A DNA stretch of 64,000 nt from Colivivens sp963594655. GTDB lineage: Bacteria > Bacteroidota > Bacteroidia > Bacteroidales > Bacteroidaceae. The position numbers and the translations under genes are program-made. Below are positions 41,872-51,123 of this stretch, piece by piece. The notes beneath the pieces are model-generated. The model worked only from the letters and a program-made list of their open reading frames with translations, had not been told where the DNA came from and ran no database searches. Location: contig CAVBFD010000006.1 in NCBI GenBank assembly GCA_963594655.1, positions 10,127 to 74,126 of the forward strand, in the 5' to 3' direction. Each line of letters begins with the position of its first letter. Within the stretch, counting starts at the first letter, position 1.

Positions 41872-43086
41872 TCATCTGGACTTTATCACCTCATATATCA
41901 ACAGCGCGTCTTGGGTGTCCACCACCCCATCACTGTTGATGTCATACTTGCTGTCCGCGTCTGACACCGATTCTATCACATTGTAGAGGTCCGACACATC
42001 CTGCATATCCACACAACAGTCACCGTTGAGGTCGTACGGAGCTATCTTCGCGTACTCCGCATACTCCGTCTCTGTCATCAATATCATCTCCGCAGCGGTG
42101 CCGGCGGCTACAGGCAAGTACGACTGGTTGGCGTTGAGGTAACGGTTTTCGTCATCGCCCCACCAGTTTTCATGCAAGCCTGACGTACTGGAGTTGAGGG
42201 TCAGTGCACCTTCGGCATTGACTCCCCACACACGCATCGACGAGGCGTCGAAAGCCGTGATTGCGTCTTTCGACTCCTCACGGAACTCATTGCAGAAATA
42301 TACGCCCTTCAGGGCATTGCCAGATATGGGACTGTAAGTGCCTGCAAGCAACGTAAGCCTGTTGTCTGACTTGTCGGCGGACGAACATTCTATAATCACT
42401 GGGGTTGAAGCCGGGATGACGTCGGTCTGCACTTCGGACAGCACGGCTATGTTGCCGTCAACCTTACTGACATAATATGCCTTCATCCCTGTGGAGGCAA
42501 AGGAAAAGGCGAAGTCGGCGTAAAACGGAGCGAAGTACTTCGTGCCAGACTCACTGGTAACGGTAATGCCCGGTTCCACTCCGAAGTAGCAGTCGGTCGT
42601 GGCGTCAATCGGTTCCACCAACCAGCGGCGGGCAGTGCCCTTACCTGTAGTGCCGAGTGTGTTGAAGTCACCTCCTCCCCAACTGCCTGAATCGCTCAGA
42701 TAGAGGGTCACCCCACTCTCGGTGGCACTGACCTCATAGAATGACAGACCGTCCTTAGCCCCTTTAAAACTTATATCAACGTAACGTCCGATAATCTTGT
42801 AGACACCAGTACCCTGTGAGGTGATGTCCCAGTAATCCCCACCTTTGTTCTCGAAATAGAGTACCGATGCGGGGGCGGACACCGCATCGTCGAGTCCGTA
42901 CCACAACTGTATGGCAGCCATGTCGGCGGATGTGGTGGCGTAACTGATGCTTCCCGTGTTGTCGCACACCCAGAAGTAATTGCCGGTACCGTAGTTCTTA
43001 ACCCGGTAGAACCCATTACTTGTCAACTGCGCCCTAACCGTCATCGTCACTGCCACAAGTGTCAGTATCAATCCTATACGTTTCAT
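41872..43086 (-). CDS. Secreted protein with C-terminal dockerin-like repeat pair
   Basis: 404 aa from the ATG at 43086 (MKRIGLILTLVAVTMTVRAQ, signal peptide); an alternative Met lies two codons upstream. Further upstream in-frame codons run through a terminator hairpin and are rejected. The middle is beta-rich with a glycine/serine composition. The end has two Ca-binding-type segments, DLNGDCCVDMQDVSDLYNVI and DINSDGVVDTQDALLIYEVI, which match dockerin type I repeats. Such repeats are common on Prevotella secreted proteins, where cohesin partners are usually unknown. The first repeat has Cys-Cys where Gly is usual. Confidence 0.75.
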   Translation of the reverse strand: MKRIGLILTLVAVTMTVRAQLTSNGFYRVKNYGTGNYFWVCDNTGSISYATTSADMAAIQLWYGLDDAVSAPASVLYFENKGGDYWDITSQGTGVYKIIGRYVDISFKGAKDGLSFYEVSATESGVTLYLSDSGSWGGGDFNTLGTTGKGTARRWLVEPIDATTDCYFGVEPGITVTSESGTKYFAPFYADFAFSFASTGMKAYYVSKVDGNIAVLSEVQTDVIPASTPVIIECSSADKSDNRLTLLAGTYSPISGNALKGVYFCNEFREESKDAITAFDASSMRVWGVNAEGALTLNSSTSGLHENWWGDDENRYLNANQSYLPVAAGTAAEMILMTETEYAEYAKIAPYDLNGDCCVDMQDVSDLYNVIESVSDADSKYDINSDGVVDTQDALLIYEVIKSR

Positions 43087-43092
43087 ATCCAT

Positions 43093-43147
43093 AAAAACAA
43101 AAGCCTGTTCCCCTCGCCACACACCATGCGGGTCAGGGAACAAGCCT
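43093..43147 (-). terminator. Terminator-like hairpin touching the start of the dockerin-like gene
   Basis: On the minus strand AGGCTTGTTCCC pairs with GGGAACAGGCTT (12 pairs, two G-U), loop of about 23 nt, followed by TTTTGTTTTT that runs straight into ATG at 43092. It would end the 901-aa lipoprotein transcript; or, if leaky, act as an attenuator of the dockerin-like gene, for which no separate promoter is seen. Confidence 0.7.
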
Positions 43148-43204
43148 ATACTGTATAATTACAATTTACTTTACCGTTTATATATATAATAAGGTGTGCC
43201 ACGA

Positions 43205-45910
43205 TTAGTACTTGACATAGTACTTGTGCATTGAAATCTTTCCGTGGTAGTCGAGAGCTGAGTAAGCGAACTCATAGACATACCCTGACTTCAGTGTTAC
43301 AGGGATAGCGCGGACACTGCCTTCAACCACCGTGTTGACATTGTTCTGTGCGTTCACAGCGTCGAGAGCAGCCTTGCAGTCTGCGTCACCGCCCTGTGCG
43401 CTTGCACTGCCCTTGAACACATTGGTACAAGCCACGTGCTTCTTGAACTCAGGAGCCACGACACCGCCGGTGTAAGTAGTCGGACGGAGAGTAACCAGTG
43501 CTGAGGCAACCACTGAAGGAGCGTTCTTCGCCTTACTACCGAAGTGAGAGCCATTGTTGTCAGACACTACGAGTACAGGCTGGATACGCGCGTTTGTGTT
43601 GTTGATTACATTGCAAAGCTTGTTGTTCACCTTGTCAAGATATGAAATCAACTTGTCCTGCATATCCTTTGTACCGTTGGTGAGGTTGGTCTCCACTTCG
43701 TTGATCTGGTCGAAGATGTCGTTGACCTGACCCACGAAGTCAGCCAGACTCTCGTTGCTGTTTGTAAGAGCGGCGTTAATCTTCTCCTCGATAGTTTCAT
43801 ACATATCCTTCACCTCTCCGGAAAGATTCTTTGAGAACAACTGTATAGCATATGTGCCGTTACCCTTGTCTACAACAGTACCAGCCTTTACCAGATAGCT
43901 ATAACTGCCAGTACTGTCGTATACCTGGAGGTATCCGTCAGATCCCAAATTACCACTATAGCCAGAAGGAAGAGTGAACTCAATCTCAATGTTGAACGCA
44001 CTGAGGTCACCCGGCTCTATTGTCACACCACTGACAGTTGGAGCCTCAAGACTGTCGAGCTTTGGCCAGTTGTCAGAGATGAGACTGTTGAAGTTACCGA
44101 CAATCTCGTCGATAAGATCCCATGCTCTCTGGTATCCCGGAATCTTTGTCACGTTGACATCCTCCATAAACTTGAATGAGAGAGGCTTGATGGCAGTAGC
44201 GGCGATGCCGTACTGTGAGTATATGCTGTGTTCACCGTTATAGTCAGTCCATGAAGCCTTGAGGGCGTTGGCGGTAGCGATACCGTTGAACTGGTTGTAG
44301 AGCTTGCCGGTCAGAGTAGCGATGCTGGCAGCTGTACGCTGGTTGAGTACATCCTTGAAAGCTGTCATCAGACCAGACTCGATGTTGATCTTCACGTTGT
44401 TGATCTGGTCTTCCTTCAGACTTGCCTTGGCTGAATAGAATCCGTTGTTTGAAGCGGCGCGTGTGTAACCGAACTTCAGTTCCGTGTCGTTCTCCTTCTT
44501 GAGGACAGACAACTTCACGCCTGACTCAACATCCTTTGAGTTGACGAGAGTGAGCTGCTGACCTTCAAAGTTAACGGTGTTGGGATTGACAGTCACGTAG
44601 ATTGTACCCGCATTGTCTTCCGTATCGTTGAAGAGTGTACTGTTACCGTTCTTCCTGTATGTCACCAGTCCGCCACTGATCATGTTCCAGTCGGCCTCAG
44701 TGAGTTGGTCGGAGTTCTTCACGTAGTTGGCTGTAGCTGTTGTCGGGAACACTACCGGGTTGTCATTACTGCCGTAGTAGGCGACAAGCACGTTGGAGCT
44801 GATGCCAAGAGGCAGTGAGAATGAACCGAACGCAGGATTGTATGTACCCTGTACGATGATGCCTGTGATAAGACTCTTGAGTGCATTGTCGATATTGTCA
44901 AGACGTCCTGTCATGGTGTTGATCTTGGTGTTGATCACTTCGATTGAGTCCTCAGTGGCCTTCACCTTCTCAGCGAGACTGTCGATAGACGCCTTCAGTT
45001 TTGTGTCGTTGTCAGCGAGACTGTCAAGACGACTTTCGATTGCCGGAATCTTCATGTCGTTGATGTTGTTAACCGACTTCCAGAGGAGACTGTCCTGGAT
45101 GCGCAGAAGTGAGTCAGCGGCCTGGAAGTCTTTGCGCGCAGTCGCGATAAGACCGCCCAAATCCTTTGTGACCCCTGCCAGAGAGTCAACACGACCAGTG
45201 TTCAGCTCCATGTAGTTAGCAATCCATGTAGAGTCGTTGATGGCGCGCGCGAGTGCCTCGTTGGCAGTTGCCGCAACTGTCTTGAGTTCTGACTCGATGT
45301 TCACAAGCCTGCGGTCCATCACACTCTCCAATGTGTCTATCTTCGCGTTGAGTACACTGTCGTTGGTGGCAAGAGCCTTTACCGAAGACTTCACGTCGGT
45401 GATTGTACTGTCAAGCACGTGTGACACTGTAAAGAGCTTGGCGATGTCGGTAGTGTTGATCTTTACCTGACCCGCAACAACGTCGATGCTGTCACCCATG
45501 ATGCTGTCCACCTTAGACAAGGTTGACTGAACATTTTTAATACTTCCACTGAGAGTCTCGTCGGCAGCCTTCAGGAAAGCCACATCGTTGGACAGACGCG
45601 AGATGCTGTCCATAGCGGCGGCTGTCGATGAGCTGTCCTGCTTTCCCAGACTCTTGACAACCGCATCAAGGTCTGCAAGTTTAGTGCTGCAGTTCTCCTG
45701 GCAAGTGGTCAGCACTCCACCCAGAGAATCAGCTGTAACTTTCAAGTTCTGGTAGTTCGCACCTATCAGACTGCGCAAATCGGCGTCAGTCTTGTTGATT
45801 GTCACCACCAGTTTGTCGTATTCATCATCGTTGTCCTTACATGAATTGAATACACTCATGCTCACCAATACCATTGACAGCATGATCACAGAAGTAAAAA
45901 GTTTTTTCAT
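43205..45910 (-). CDS. Large coiled-coil lipoprotein, probably surface exposed
   Basis: 901 aa. Lipoprotein signal with lipobox FNSC (Cys24) followed by KDNDDE, an acidic stretch like the surface-export signals of Bacteroidetes lipoproteins. Residues about 35-350 are heptad-like (repeated DSL/DSI, many Asp/Ser/Leu, e.g. LDSLADNDTKLKASIDSLAEKVKA), predicted as long coiled coil. About 360-900 are beta-rich with a second coiled region near 740-790. No catalytic motif recognised; resembles the large DUF4988/PL29-N-domain-type lipoproteins of Prevotella. Likely an adhesin or fibre; inference only. Confidence 0.8.
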   Translation of the reverse strand: MKKLFTSVIMLSMVLVSMSVFNSCKDNDDEYDKLVVTINKTDADLRSLIGANYQNLKVTADSLGGVLTTCQENCSTKLADLDAVVKSLGKQDSSSTAAAMDSISRLSNDVAFLKAADETLSGSIKNVQSTLSKVDSIMGDSIDVVAGQVKINTTDIAKLFTVSHVLDSTITDVKSSVKALATNDSVLNAKIDTLESVMDRRLVNIESELKTVAATANEALARAINDSTWIANYMELNTGRVDSLAGVTKDLGGLIATARKDFQAADSLLRIQDSLLWKSVNNINDMKIPAIESRLDSLADNDTKLKASIDSLAEKVKATEDSIEVINTKINTMTGRLDNIDNALKSLITGIIVQGTYNPAFGSFSLPLGISSNVLVAYYGSNDNPVVFPTTATANYVKNSDQLTEADWNMISGGLVTYRKNGNSTLFNDTEDNAGTIYVTVNPNTVNFEGQQLTLVNSKDVESGVKLSVLKKENDTELKFGYTRAASNNGFYSAKASLKEDQINNVKINIESGLMTAFKDVLNQRTAASIATLTGKLYNQFNGIATANALKASWTDYNGEHSIYSQYGIAATAIKPLSFKFMEDVNVTKIPGYQRAWDLIDEIVGNFNSLISDNWPKLDSLEAPTVSGVTIEPGDLSAFNIEIEFTLPSGYSGNLGSDGYLQVYDSTGSYSYLVKAGTVVDKGNGTYAIQLFSKNLSGEVKDMYETIEEKINAALTNSNESLADFVGQVNDIFDQINEVETNLTNGTKDMQDKLISYLDKVNNKLCNVINNTNARIQPVLVVSDNNGSHFGSKAKNAPSVVASALVTLRPTTYTGGVVAPEFKKHVACTNVFKGSASAQGGDADCKAALDAVNAQNNVNTVVEGSVRAIPVTLKSGYVYEFAYSALDYHGKISMHKYYVKY

Positions 45911-45983
45911 GTTCTGTTTCTTTTACATTATTAATTATTATTCTGTTTCATTTTTCTAACCCCCACGTTTTATTCCTTCCTGC

Positions 45984-45992
45984 GCAAAGTTA
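45984..45992 (-). promoter_or_regulatory. -7 box for the large lipoprotein gene
   Basis: Minus-strand TAACTTTGC, 74 bp upstream of the start codon; -33 box not clear. The 5' leader is AT-rich and unstructured. Confidence 0.55.
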
Positions 45993-46151
45993 GACATTAT
46001 TATTATATAAGCCACCATTTTTCCTGATAAAATGCGTTTCATTCCCAAAAAAAGACCGTCAGACCCCACAGATTTATCAACTGTAGATTACAAAAAGAGC
46101 GGTGACGGATGATTTTGCCGTAAACGGCACAGCGTTTCCGTTATTTTTCGC

Positions 46152-46160
46152 TACCTTTGC
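46152..46160 (+). promoter_or_regulatory. -7 box for the yicC-gmk-nadD operon
   Basis: TACCTTTGC, 24 bp before the yicC ATG; -33 box not convincing. Confidence 0.6.
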
Positions 46161-46184
46161 ACGTTCTAAAACAAATGCTATACA

Positions 46185-47075
46185 ATGATACAATCAATGA
46201 CTGGCTACGGCACATGTGTCGCCGCATACAATGGTAAGAACATCCACGTGGAGATTAGGTCACTCAACAGCAAGGCATTGGACCTCACCACACGCATAGC
46301 CACACTCTACAGGGAAAAGGAGATGGAGATAAGGAGTCTAATCGCGTCCAGACTGGAGCGCGGCAAGGTGGACACTGTAATATGGGTGGAGAAAGACGAA
46401 AACCAGAACGCCAATCCTATAAACACGAAGCTGGTGGCGGACTACTACAACCAGATACAGTCGCTTTCGGCATCGATCGGACTGGACAGCGCCCGGCCGT
46501 CGTCGGTGACCGACTGGATGCAGGTGCTGCTCCGTCTGCCCGACGTGACTACAAAGACAGAGGTGGAGGAACTGACTGACGACGAGTGGAAGGTAGCCAA
46601 AGCCGCCGTGGAAGGAGCCATCGACCAACTCGTCAACTTCCGCAAGCAGGAGGGCAAGGCTCTGGAAGCCAAGTTCCGTGAGAAAATCGCCAACATATCC
46701 GGTCTGCTCGCCAGTATCGAACCGTACGAGAAGAGCCGCACGGAGAAGATACGCCAGCGCATCGTCAGCGGACTCGAACAGATACCGGAAGTGGAGTACG
46801 ACAAGAACCGGCTTGAGCAGGAGATGATATACTACATCGAGAAACTCGACATCTCGGAAGAGAAGCAACGGCTTGCCAACCACCTCAAATACTTCATTGA
46901 GACGATGGAGAACGGCTACGGCCAAGGCAAGAAACTGGGCTTCATCGCACAGGAGATGGGACGCGAGATCAACACCACAGGCAGCAAGTCGAACCAGGCG
47001 GAGATGCAGAACATCGTGGTGAAGATGAAGGACGAGCTGGAACAGATAAAGGAACAGGTACTAAACGTGATGTGA
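46185..47075 (+). CDS. yicC: YicC-family endoribonuclease
   Basis: 296 aa. Typical MIQSMTGYG start, N-terminal YicC domain (VEIRSLNSKALDLTTRIATLYREKEMEIRSLI) and C-terminal DUF1732 (EEKQRLANHLKYFIETMENGYGQGKKLGFIAQEMGREINTTGSKSNQAEMQNIVVKMKDELEQIKEQVLN). YicC proteins cut small RNAs and are often next to gmk, as here (1-bp gap). Confidence 0.95.
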   Translation: MIQSMTGYGTCVAAYNGKNIHVEIRSLNSKALDLTTRIATLYREKEMEIRSLIASRLERGKVDTVIWVEKDENQNANPINTKLVADYYNQIQSLSASIGLDSARPSSVTDWMQVLLRLPDVTTKTEVEELTDDEWKVAKAAVEGAIDQLVNFRKQEGKALEAKFREKIANISGLLASIEPYEKSRTEKIRQRIVSGLEQIPEVEYDKNRLEQEMIYYIEKLDISEEKQRLANHLKYFIETMENGYGQGKKLGFIAQEMGREINTTGSKSNQAEMQNIVVKMKDELEQIKEQVLNVM

Positions 47076-47076
47076 T

Positions 47077-47646
47077 ATGGGAAGACGAGGAAAACTGCTC
47101 ATATTCGCCGCCCCGTCGGGAACAGGAAAGTCCACCATCATTGACTTCCTCATGCGGCAGGGACTGAACACCCACTTCTCCATTTCCACCACCACGCGCG
47201 CCCCGCGGGGCAACGAGCGGCACGGAAAGGAGTACTTCTTCATCAGTCCTGACGAGTTCCGTCAGCATATCGGCAACGGCGACTTCGTGGAGTATGAGGA
47301 GGTCTACAAAGACCGGTTCTACGGCACACTGAAGTCACAGGTGGAAAGCCAGTTGAACGCGGGACAGAACGTGGTGTTCGACATCGACGTGAACGGCGCT
47401 GTCAACATAAAGAAGACATACGGTGACCAGGCCCTGAGCATTTTCATCATGCCGCCGGGCATCGACGAACTGCGCAGACGGCTCACAGGCCGTGGCACGG
47501 ACACGTCTGAGGTCATCGAACAGCGGCTGGCAAGGGCCGAGTACGAGATTAGTCAGGCACCCCACTTCGACAGGACTGTGGTCAACGACAACCTGCAAAC
47601 TGCCGAAACGGAGGTTCTCAACATCGTCAAGGAATTCCTGAAATGA
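47077..47646 (+). CDS. gmk: Guanylate kinase
   Basis: 189 aa. P-loop FAAPSGTGKST near residue 10, GMP-binding STTTRAPRGNERHGKEYFFISPDEF, and TYGDQALSIFIMPPGIDELRRRLTGRGTD. Converts GMP to GDP. The stop overlaps the nadD start by 4 bp. Confidence 0.97.
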   Translation: MGRRGKLLIFAAPSGTGKSTIIDFLMRQGLNTHFSISTTTRAPRGNERHGKEYFFISPDEFRQHIGNGDFVEYEEVYKDRFYGTLKSQVESQLNAGQNVVFDIDVNGAVNIKKTYGDQALSIFIMPPGIDELRRRLTGRGTDTSEVIEQRLARAEYEISQAPHFDRTVVNDNLQTAETEVLNIVKEFLK

Positions 47647-48206
47647 GAATAGCGGTATTCGGAGGCACCTTCAACCCCATCCATAACGGACACACGGAAC
47701 TGGCACGGACACTGGTCACACAGGGACTGGCGGACGAGGTGTGGATTATGGTGTCACCCCAGAATCCGCTGAAGGGAAATGACGCGGCCGACTATGACGA
47801 CCGGCTGGCGATGGCGCGCCTCGCCACTAAAGACATGAAGGGCATCGTGGTAAGTGACTTTGAACGCCACTTGCCAGTGCCTTCTTATACCATCAACACC
47901 CTGACCCGACTGTCGGAAACCTATCCGCAGCACAGGTTCTCACTGGTCATCGGGGCGGACAACTGGAACCGGTTCACCCGGTGGTACCAGGCCGGCAGGA
48001 TAATGGCGCACTACCCTATCCTCGTGTACAGGCGTCCCGGATACACACTCGACCAGTCCGCCGCACCCGGGGGGTCGGACATTCGTATGGTTGACACACC
48101 CTTATACGACATCAGCAGCACAGAGATACGTGAGGGTCTCAAACAGGATATGATAAACCCTGACGTACTTGCGTACATCAGGGTTCACCGACTTTATTTC
48201 ATTTGA
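47643..48206 (+). CDS. nadD: Nicotinate-nucleotide adenylyltransferase
   Basis: 187 aa. N-terminal GGTFNPIHNGHTELA (HxGH nucleotidyltransferase motif), SPQNPLKGN, and C-terminal ISSTEIREGL (ISSTxIR). NAD synthesis. Ends 13 bp before the convergent thiL stop; no terminator is visible between them. Confidence 0.96.
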   Translation: MRIAVFGGTFNPIHNGHTELARTLVTQGLADEVWIMVSPQNPLKGNDAADYDDRLAMARLATKDMKGIVVSDFERHLPVPSYTINTLTRLSETYPQHRFSLVIGADNWNRFTRWYQAGRIMAHYPILVYRRPGYTLDQSAAPGGSDIRMVDTPLYDISSTEIREGLKQDMINPDVLAYIRVHRLYFI

Positions 48207-48219
48207 CCTCACAGAGGGT

Positions 48220-49278
48220 TCAGTCCCCTGCCTTGAGCGGGTTCCATCCCTGCGCCTTCAGGTCGAAGATACTGCCGTCGCGGGTCACCAGCACCTTGCC
48301 GTCCTCCACCTTTGTCACATAGCCTATCAGATGGATGTCCTCCACATCATCCAACTTCTCCTTGTCCTCCAACGGCACGGTGAAGAGCAGTTCATAGTCC
48401 TCACCTCCATTCAAGGCACAGGTGGTGACATTCATGTTGAACTCCTCCGCCTGTGACGCCGTCTCGTAATCGAGAGGTATATGTTCCTCATATATGCGGC
48501 AACCGCATTTGCTCTGAGTGCAGATATGCATCAGTTCACTCGACAGTCCGTCGGATATGTCCATCATGGAAGTAGGCCGTACACCCAGTTCACGCAGTTT
48601 CACTATTATGTCGCGCCTCGCCTCGGGACGCAACTGCCTCTCAAGCAGGTACTCCTTCCCGGCGAAGTCAGGTTCAGCCATCTCCATCGTCACCTTCCCC
48701 TTGTTCTCCTTCAACTGCTGGTAGTACACCTCCTTCTCGCGTTCAAGGAGTTGCAGTCCCATGTACGCCGCACCAAGGTTTCCACTCACACAGATGATGT
48801 CGCCCGGTCTGGCTCCGTCACGGCATACCGCCTTGCCCTTCTCCACCTCACCGATGCAGGTGATACTGACGGTAAGTCCTGTCACCGAACTCGACGTGTC
48901 GCCTCCTACGATGTCCACACCGTGAGCCTCGCACGCCAGTCTCAGTCCCGCGTAGAACTCCTCCATGTCCTCCACCGAGAAACGCTGGCTCAGTCCCAGA
49001 CTGACGGTTATCTGCTTAGGCATACCTCCCATGGCATACACGTCACTGAAATTCACCATGGCTGACTTGTAACCCAGATGTTTGAGCGGCACATAGGTAA
49101 GGTCGAAATGGATACCCTCAAGCAACAGGTCGGTAGTCACCAGCACATCCTTGTCCTGTGGATAACTGAGGACGGCGCAGTCGTCGCCCACGCCCTTCAG
49201 TGTGGAAGGGTTCTTCAGTTCAACTGTCTCGGTGAGATGACGAATGAGTCCGAACTCACCCAATTCCTCTATCTTCAT
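48220..49278 (-). CDS. thiL: Thiamine-monophosphate kinase
   Basis: 352 aa PurM-like kinase: GVGDDCAVLSYPQDKDVLVTTDLLLEGIHFDLTY at the N-terminus, NFSDVYAMGGMPKQITVSLGL, GGDTSSS and MMDISDGLSSELMHI match ThiL. Phosphorylates thiamine phosphate to the pyrophosphate cofactor. Five bp behind the phosphorylase gene; last of the sppA run. Confidence 0.93.
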   Translation of the reverse strand: MKIEELGEFGLIRHLTETVELKNPSTLKGVGDDCAVLSYPQDKDVLVTTDLLLEGIHFDLTYVPLKHLGYKSAMVNFSDVYAMGGMPKQITVSLGLSQRFSVEDMEEFYAGLRLACEAHGVDIVGGDTSSSVTGLTVSITCIGEVEKGKAVCRDGARPGDIICVSGNLGAAYMGLQLLEREKEVYYQQLKENKGKVTMEMAEPDFAGKEYLLERQLRPEARRDIIVKLRELGVRPTSMMDISDGLSSELMHICTQSKCGCRIYEEHIPLDYETASQAEEFNMNVTTCALNGGEDYELLFTVPLEDKEKLDDVEDIHLIGYVTKVEDGKVLVTRDGSIFDLKAQGWNPLKAGD

Positions 49279-49283
49279 CCGCC

Positions 49284-50093
49284 CTATACCTTTTTTATAA
49301 GTTCCTTCATCAAGGCGGTCATTCGAGGCTGGGCTGCGTCAGCCGCCAACTGCACCTCCTCATGACTCACCTCCTGCGCCTCTGCAAAACCGCCGAGGTC
49401 GGTTATGACTGATATTCCGAACACCCTCATGCCACAGTGGACAGCCACTATGACCTCTGGCACAGTGGACATGCCCACCGCATCCGCTCCGAAGCCACGG
49501 AACATACGGTACTCGGCAGGAGTCTCGAACGAAGGTCCCGGTGTCCCCACGTACACTCCCTTGAATATCTTGACACCGATCCTGTCCGCAGCCTCCTCCA
49601 CTATACGTATGAACTCAAGGTCGTACGCCTGGTGCATACTCGGGAACCGGGGACCTGTCGGGATGTTCTTCCCTCTCAGCGGATTCTCCGGGAACATGTT
49701 GATGTGGTCTGTCAGCACCATCAGGTCGCCCACCTTGAACGCAGGGTTCATGCCTCCGGCGGCGTTGCTCACAAAGAGGTTCTTTATACCCAACTCATAC
49801 ATCACACGTATGGGGAACGTCACCTCCTTCATGGAGTAGCCCTCATAGTAATGGAACCGTCCCTCCATGGCAATCACGTCTTTTCCGGCCAGTTTCCCGA
49901 AGAGCAGTCTGCCTGAATGGCCCTCCACTGTTGACAGTGGCATGTTGGGGATGTCAGCATAGGGTATCTCCATCTCCGCCTCTATGTCCTCAGCCAATCG
50001 TCCGAGTCCCGAACCAAGTATGATGGCGGTGTCAGGACTTGACTTCATCTTCCCTTTCAGGAACTGTGTTGTCTCTTGAATTTTCTCGTACAT
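49284..50093 (-). CDS. Purine-nucleoside phosphorylase (trimeric class)
   Basis: 269 aa. ILGSGLGRLAEDI, TVEGHSGRLLFG, AMEGRFHYYEGYSM, FVSNAAGGMNPAFKVGDLMVLTDHIN, TPGPSFETPAEYRMFRGFGADAVGMSTVPEVI match the PunA/PNP-I type. Start at 50093 agrees with family N-termini (MYEKIQETTQFLK). With this start the gene overlaps the lpxK 3' end by 62 bp in another frame; the alternative Met at 50048 would leave a 17-bp overlap but remove a conserved helix. Confidence 0.94.
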   Translation of the reverse strand: MYEKIQETTQFLKGKMKSSPDTAIILGSGLGRLAEDIEAEMEIPYADIPNMPLSTVEGHSGRLLFGKLAGKDVIAMEGRFHYYEGYSMKEVTFPIRVMYELGIKNLFVSNAAGGMNPAFKVGDLMVLTDHINMFPENPLRGKNIPTGPRFPSMHQAYDLEFIRIVEEAADRIGVKIFKGVYVGTPGPSFETPAEYRMFRGFGADAVGMSTVPEVIVAVHCGMRVFGISVITDLGGFAEAQEVSHEEVQLAADAAQPRMTALMKELIKKV

Positions 50094-51117
50094 AGTCTAA
50101 TATCTTATTGTTTAGTATTGTCTGTCTGCCGTTCAGTATCTCCACCTCAATCGGTATGGCGTAGACCGACCCGTACATCGGCATCTGTCCCCTGTCGAGT
50201 CTCGCCATGTCTTTCTCCGTGGTTATTATGACACGCGGCCTGTCGCCCGGCATCCTGTTGAACTCCTCCGTTATATGTCTGTAATCGCCCTGCGTAAAGG
50301 CATGATGGTCAGCGTACCGCAGGAAGCGGAATCCGGTGTGGCTACCAATCAGCGCCGTCAACGGACTCGGGTTGGCTATTCCCGTAAGCAACAGCACACG
50401 GTAGTCCGCCAACCGGTCCAACTCTATCTGTCTGCTCCCATGATAGGGATTGCCGTACCTTATCCCACTGAAGAAGAACGACTGTCTGTCCTCCAGCCTC
50501 AACTCGCCGCGTACTCTTTCCTCCGCGGCGTCATCCACCACCTCTGTCACCTTGGTGGCGATGACCACGTCCGCACGTCTACCGCCACCGGCGTTTTCCC
50601 TCAACCTGCCGCAGGGCAGGAGACGGTCATGGGTGTAAAGACGGTGGCAGTCGGTCAACAGAATGTTCAGTCCCGCCCTGACCCTGCGGTGCTGAAAAGC
50701 GTCGTCAAGCAGCACCACATCCGTGTCCGCCGTTTCCGGGCAGGTCATTATCCTATGTATCCCTTCACACCGGTCGGCATCCACCGCCACAGCCACTGTC
50801 GGGAACTTCCTCTTAATCTGGTAAGGCTCGTCGCCTATGTCGAGTGAGGTGGACCTGTCGTCAGCCAACACGAAACCGCGGCTCTTCCTCTTGTAGCCCC
50901 TACTCAGGACAGCCACCTTCAGTCCCTCCGCCTGCAGGAGTCTGATGACATACTCGATGAAAGGGGTCTTGCCTGTACCGCCTACCGCCAGATTGCCCAC
51001 ACAGATGACAGGCATGCCGTAGGCGCGCGACTGGAGGATTCCACGGTCGTACATGAAGTTACGTATGGATGTCACTCCATCGTATATCCAGGACAAGGGC
51101 AACAACCACCAGTACAT
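50032..51117 (-). CDS. lpxK: Tetraacyldisaccharide 4'-kinase (lipid A)
   Basis: 361 aa. N-terminal membrane segment, Walker A VGNLAVGGTGKTPF, RGYKRKSRGF, DEPYQIKRKFPTVAVAVDADR, VLLDDAFQHRRVRAGLNILL (DDxxQH motif) and late ITTEKDMARL. Adds the 4'-phosphate of lipid A. The last about 20 residues are polar, outside the core fold, and are coded in the overlap with the PNP gene. Confidence 0.93.
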   Translation of the reverse strand: MYWWLLPLSWIYDGVTSIRNFMYDRGILQSRAYGMPVICVGNLAVGGTGKTPFIEYVIRLLQAEGLKVAVLSRGYKRKSRGFVLADDRSTSLDIGDEPYQIKRKFPTVAVAVDADRCEGIHRIMTCPETADTDVVLLDDAFQHRRVRAGLNILLTDCHRLYTHDRLLPCGRLRENAGGGRRADVVIATKVTEVVDDAAEERVRGELRLEDRQSFFFSGIRYGNPYHGSRQIELDRLADYRVLLLTGIANPSPLTALIGSHTGFRFLRYADHHAFTQGDYRHITEEFNRMPGDRPRVIITTEKDMARLDRGQMPMYGSVYAIPIEVEILNGRQTILNNKILDYVRENSRDNTVPEREDEVKS

Positions 51118-51123
51118 GTTCGG

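Noticed and set aside
43087..43143. Longer N-terminus for the dockerin-like protein
   Set aside because: The extra codons form the arms of a terminator hairpin and precede a good signal peptide.
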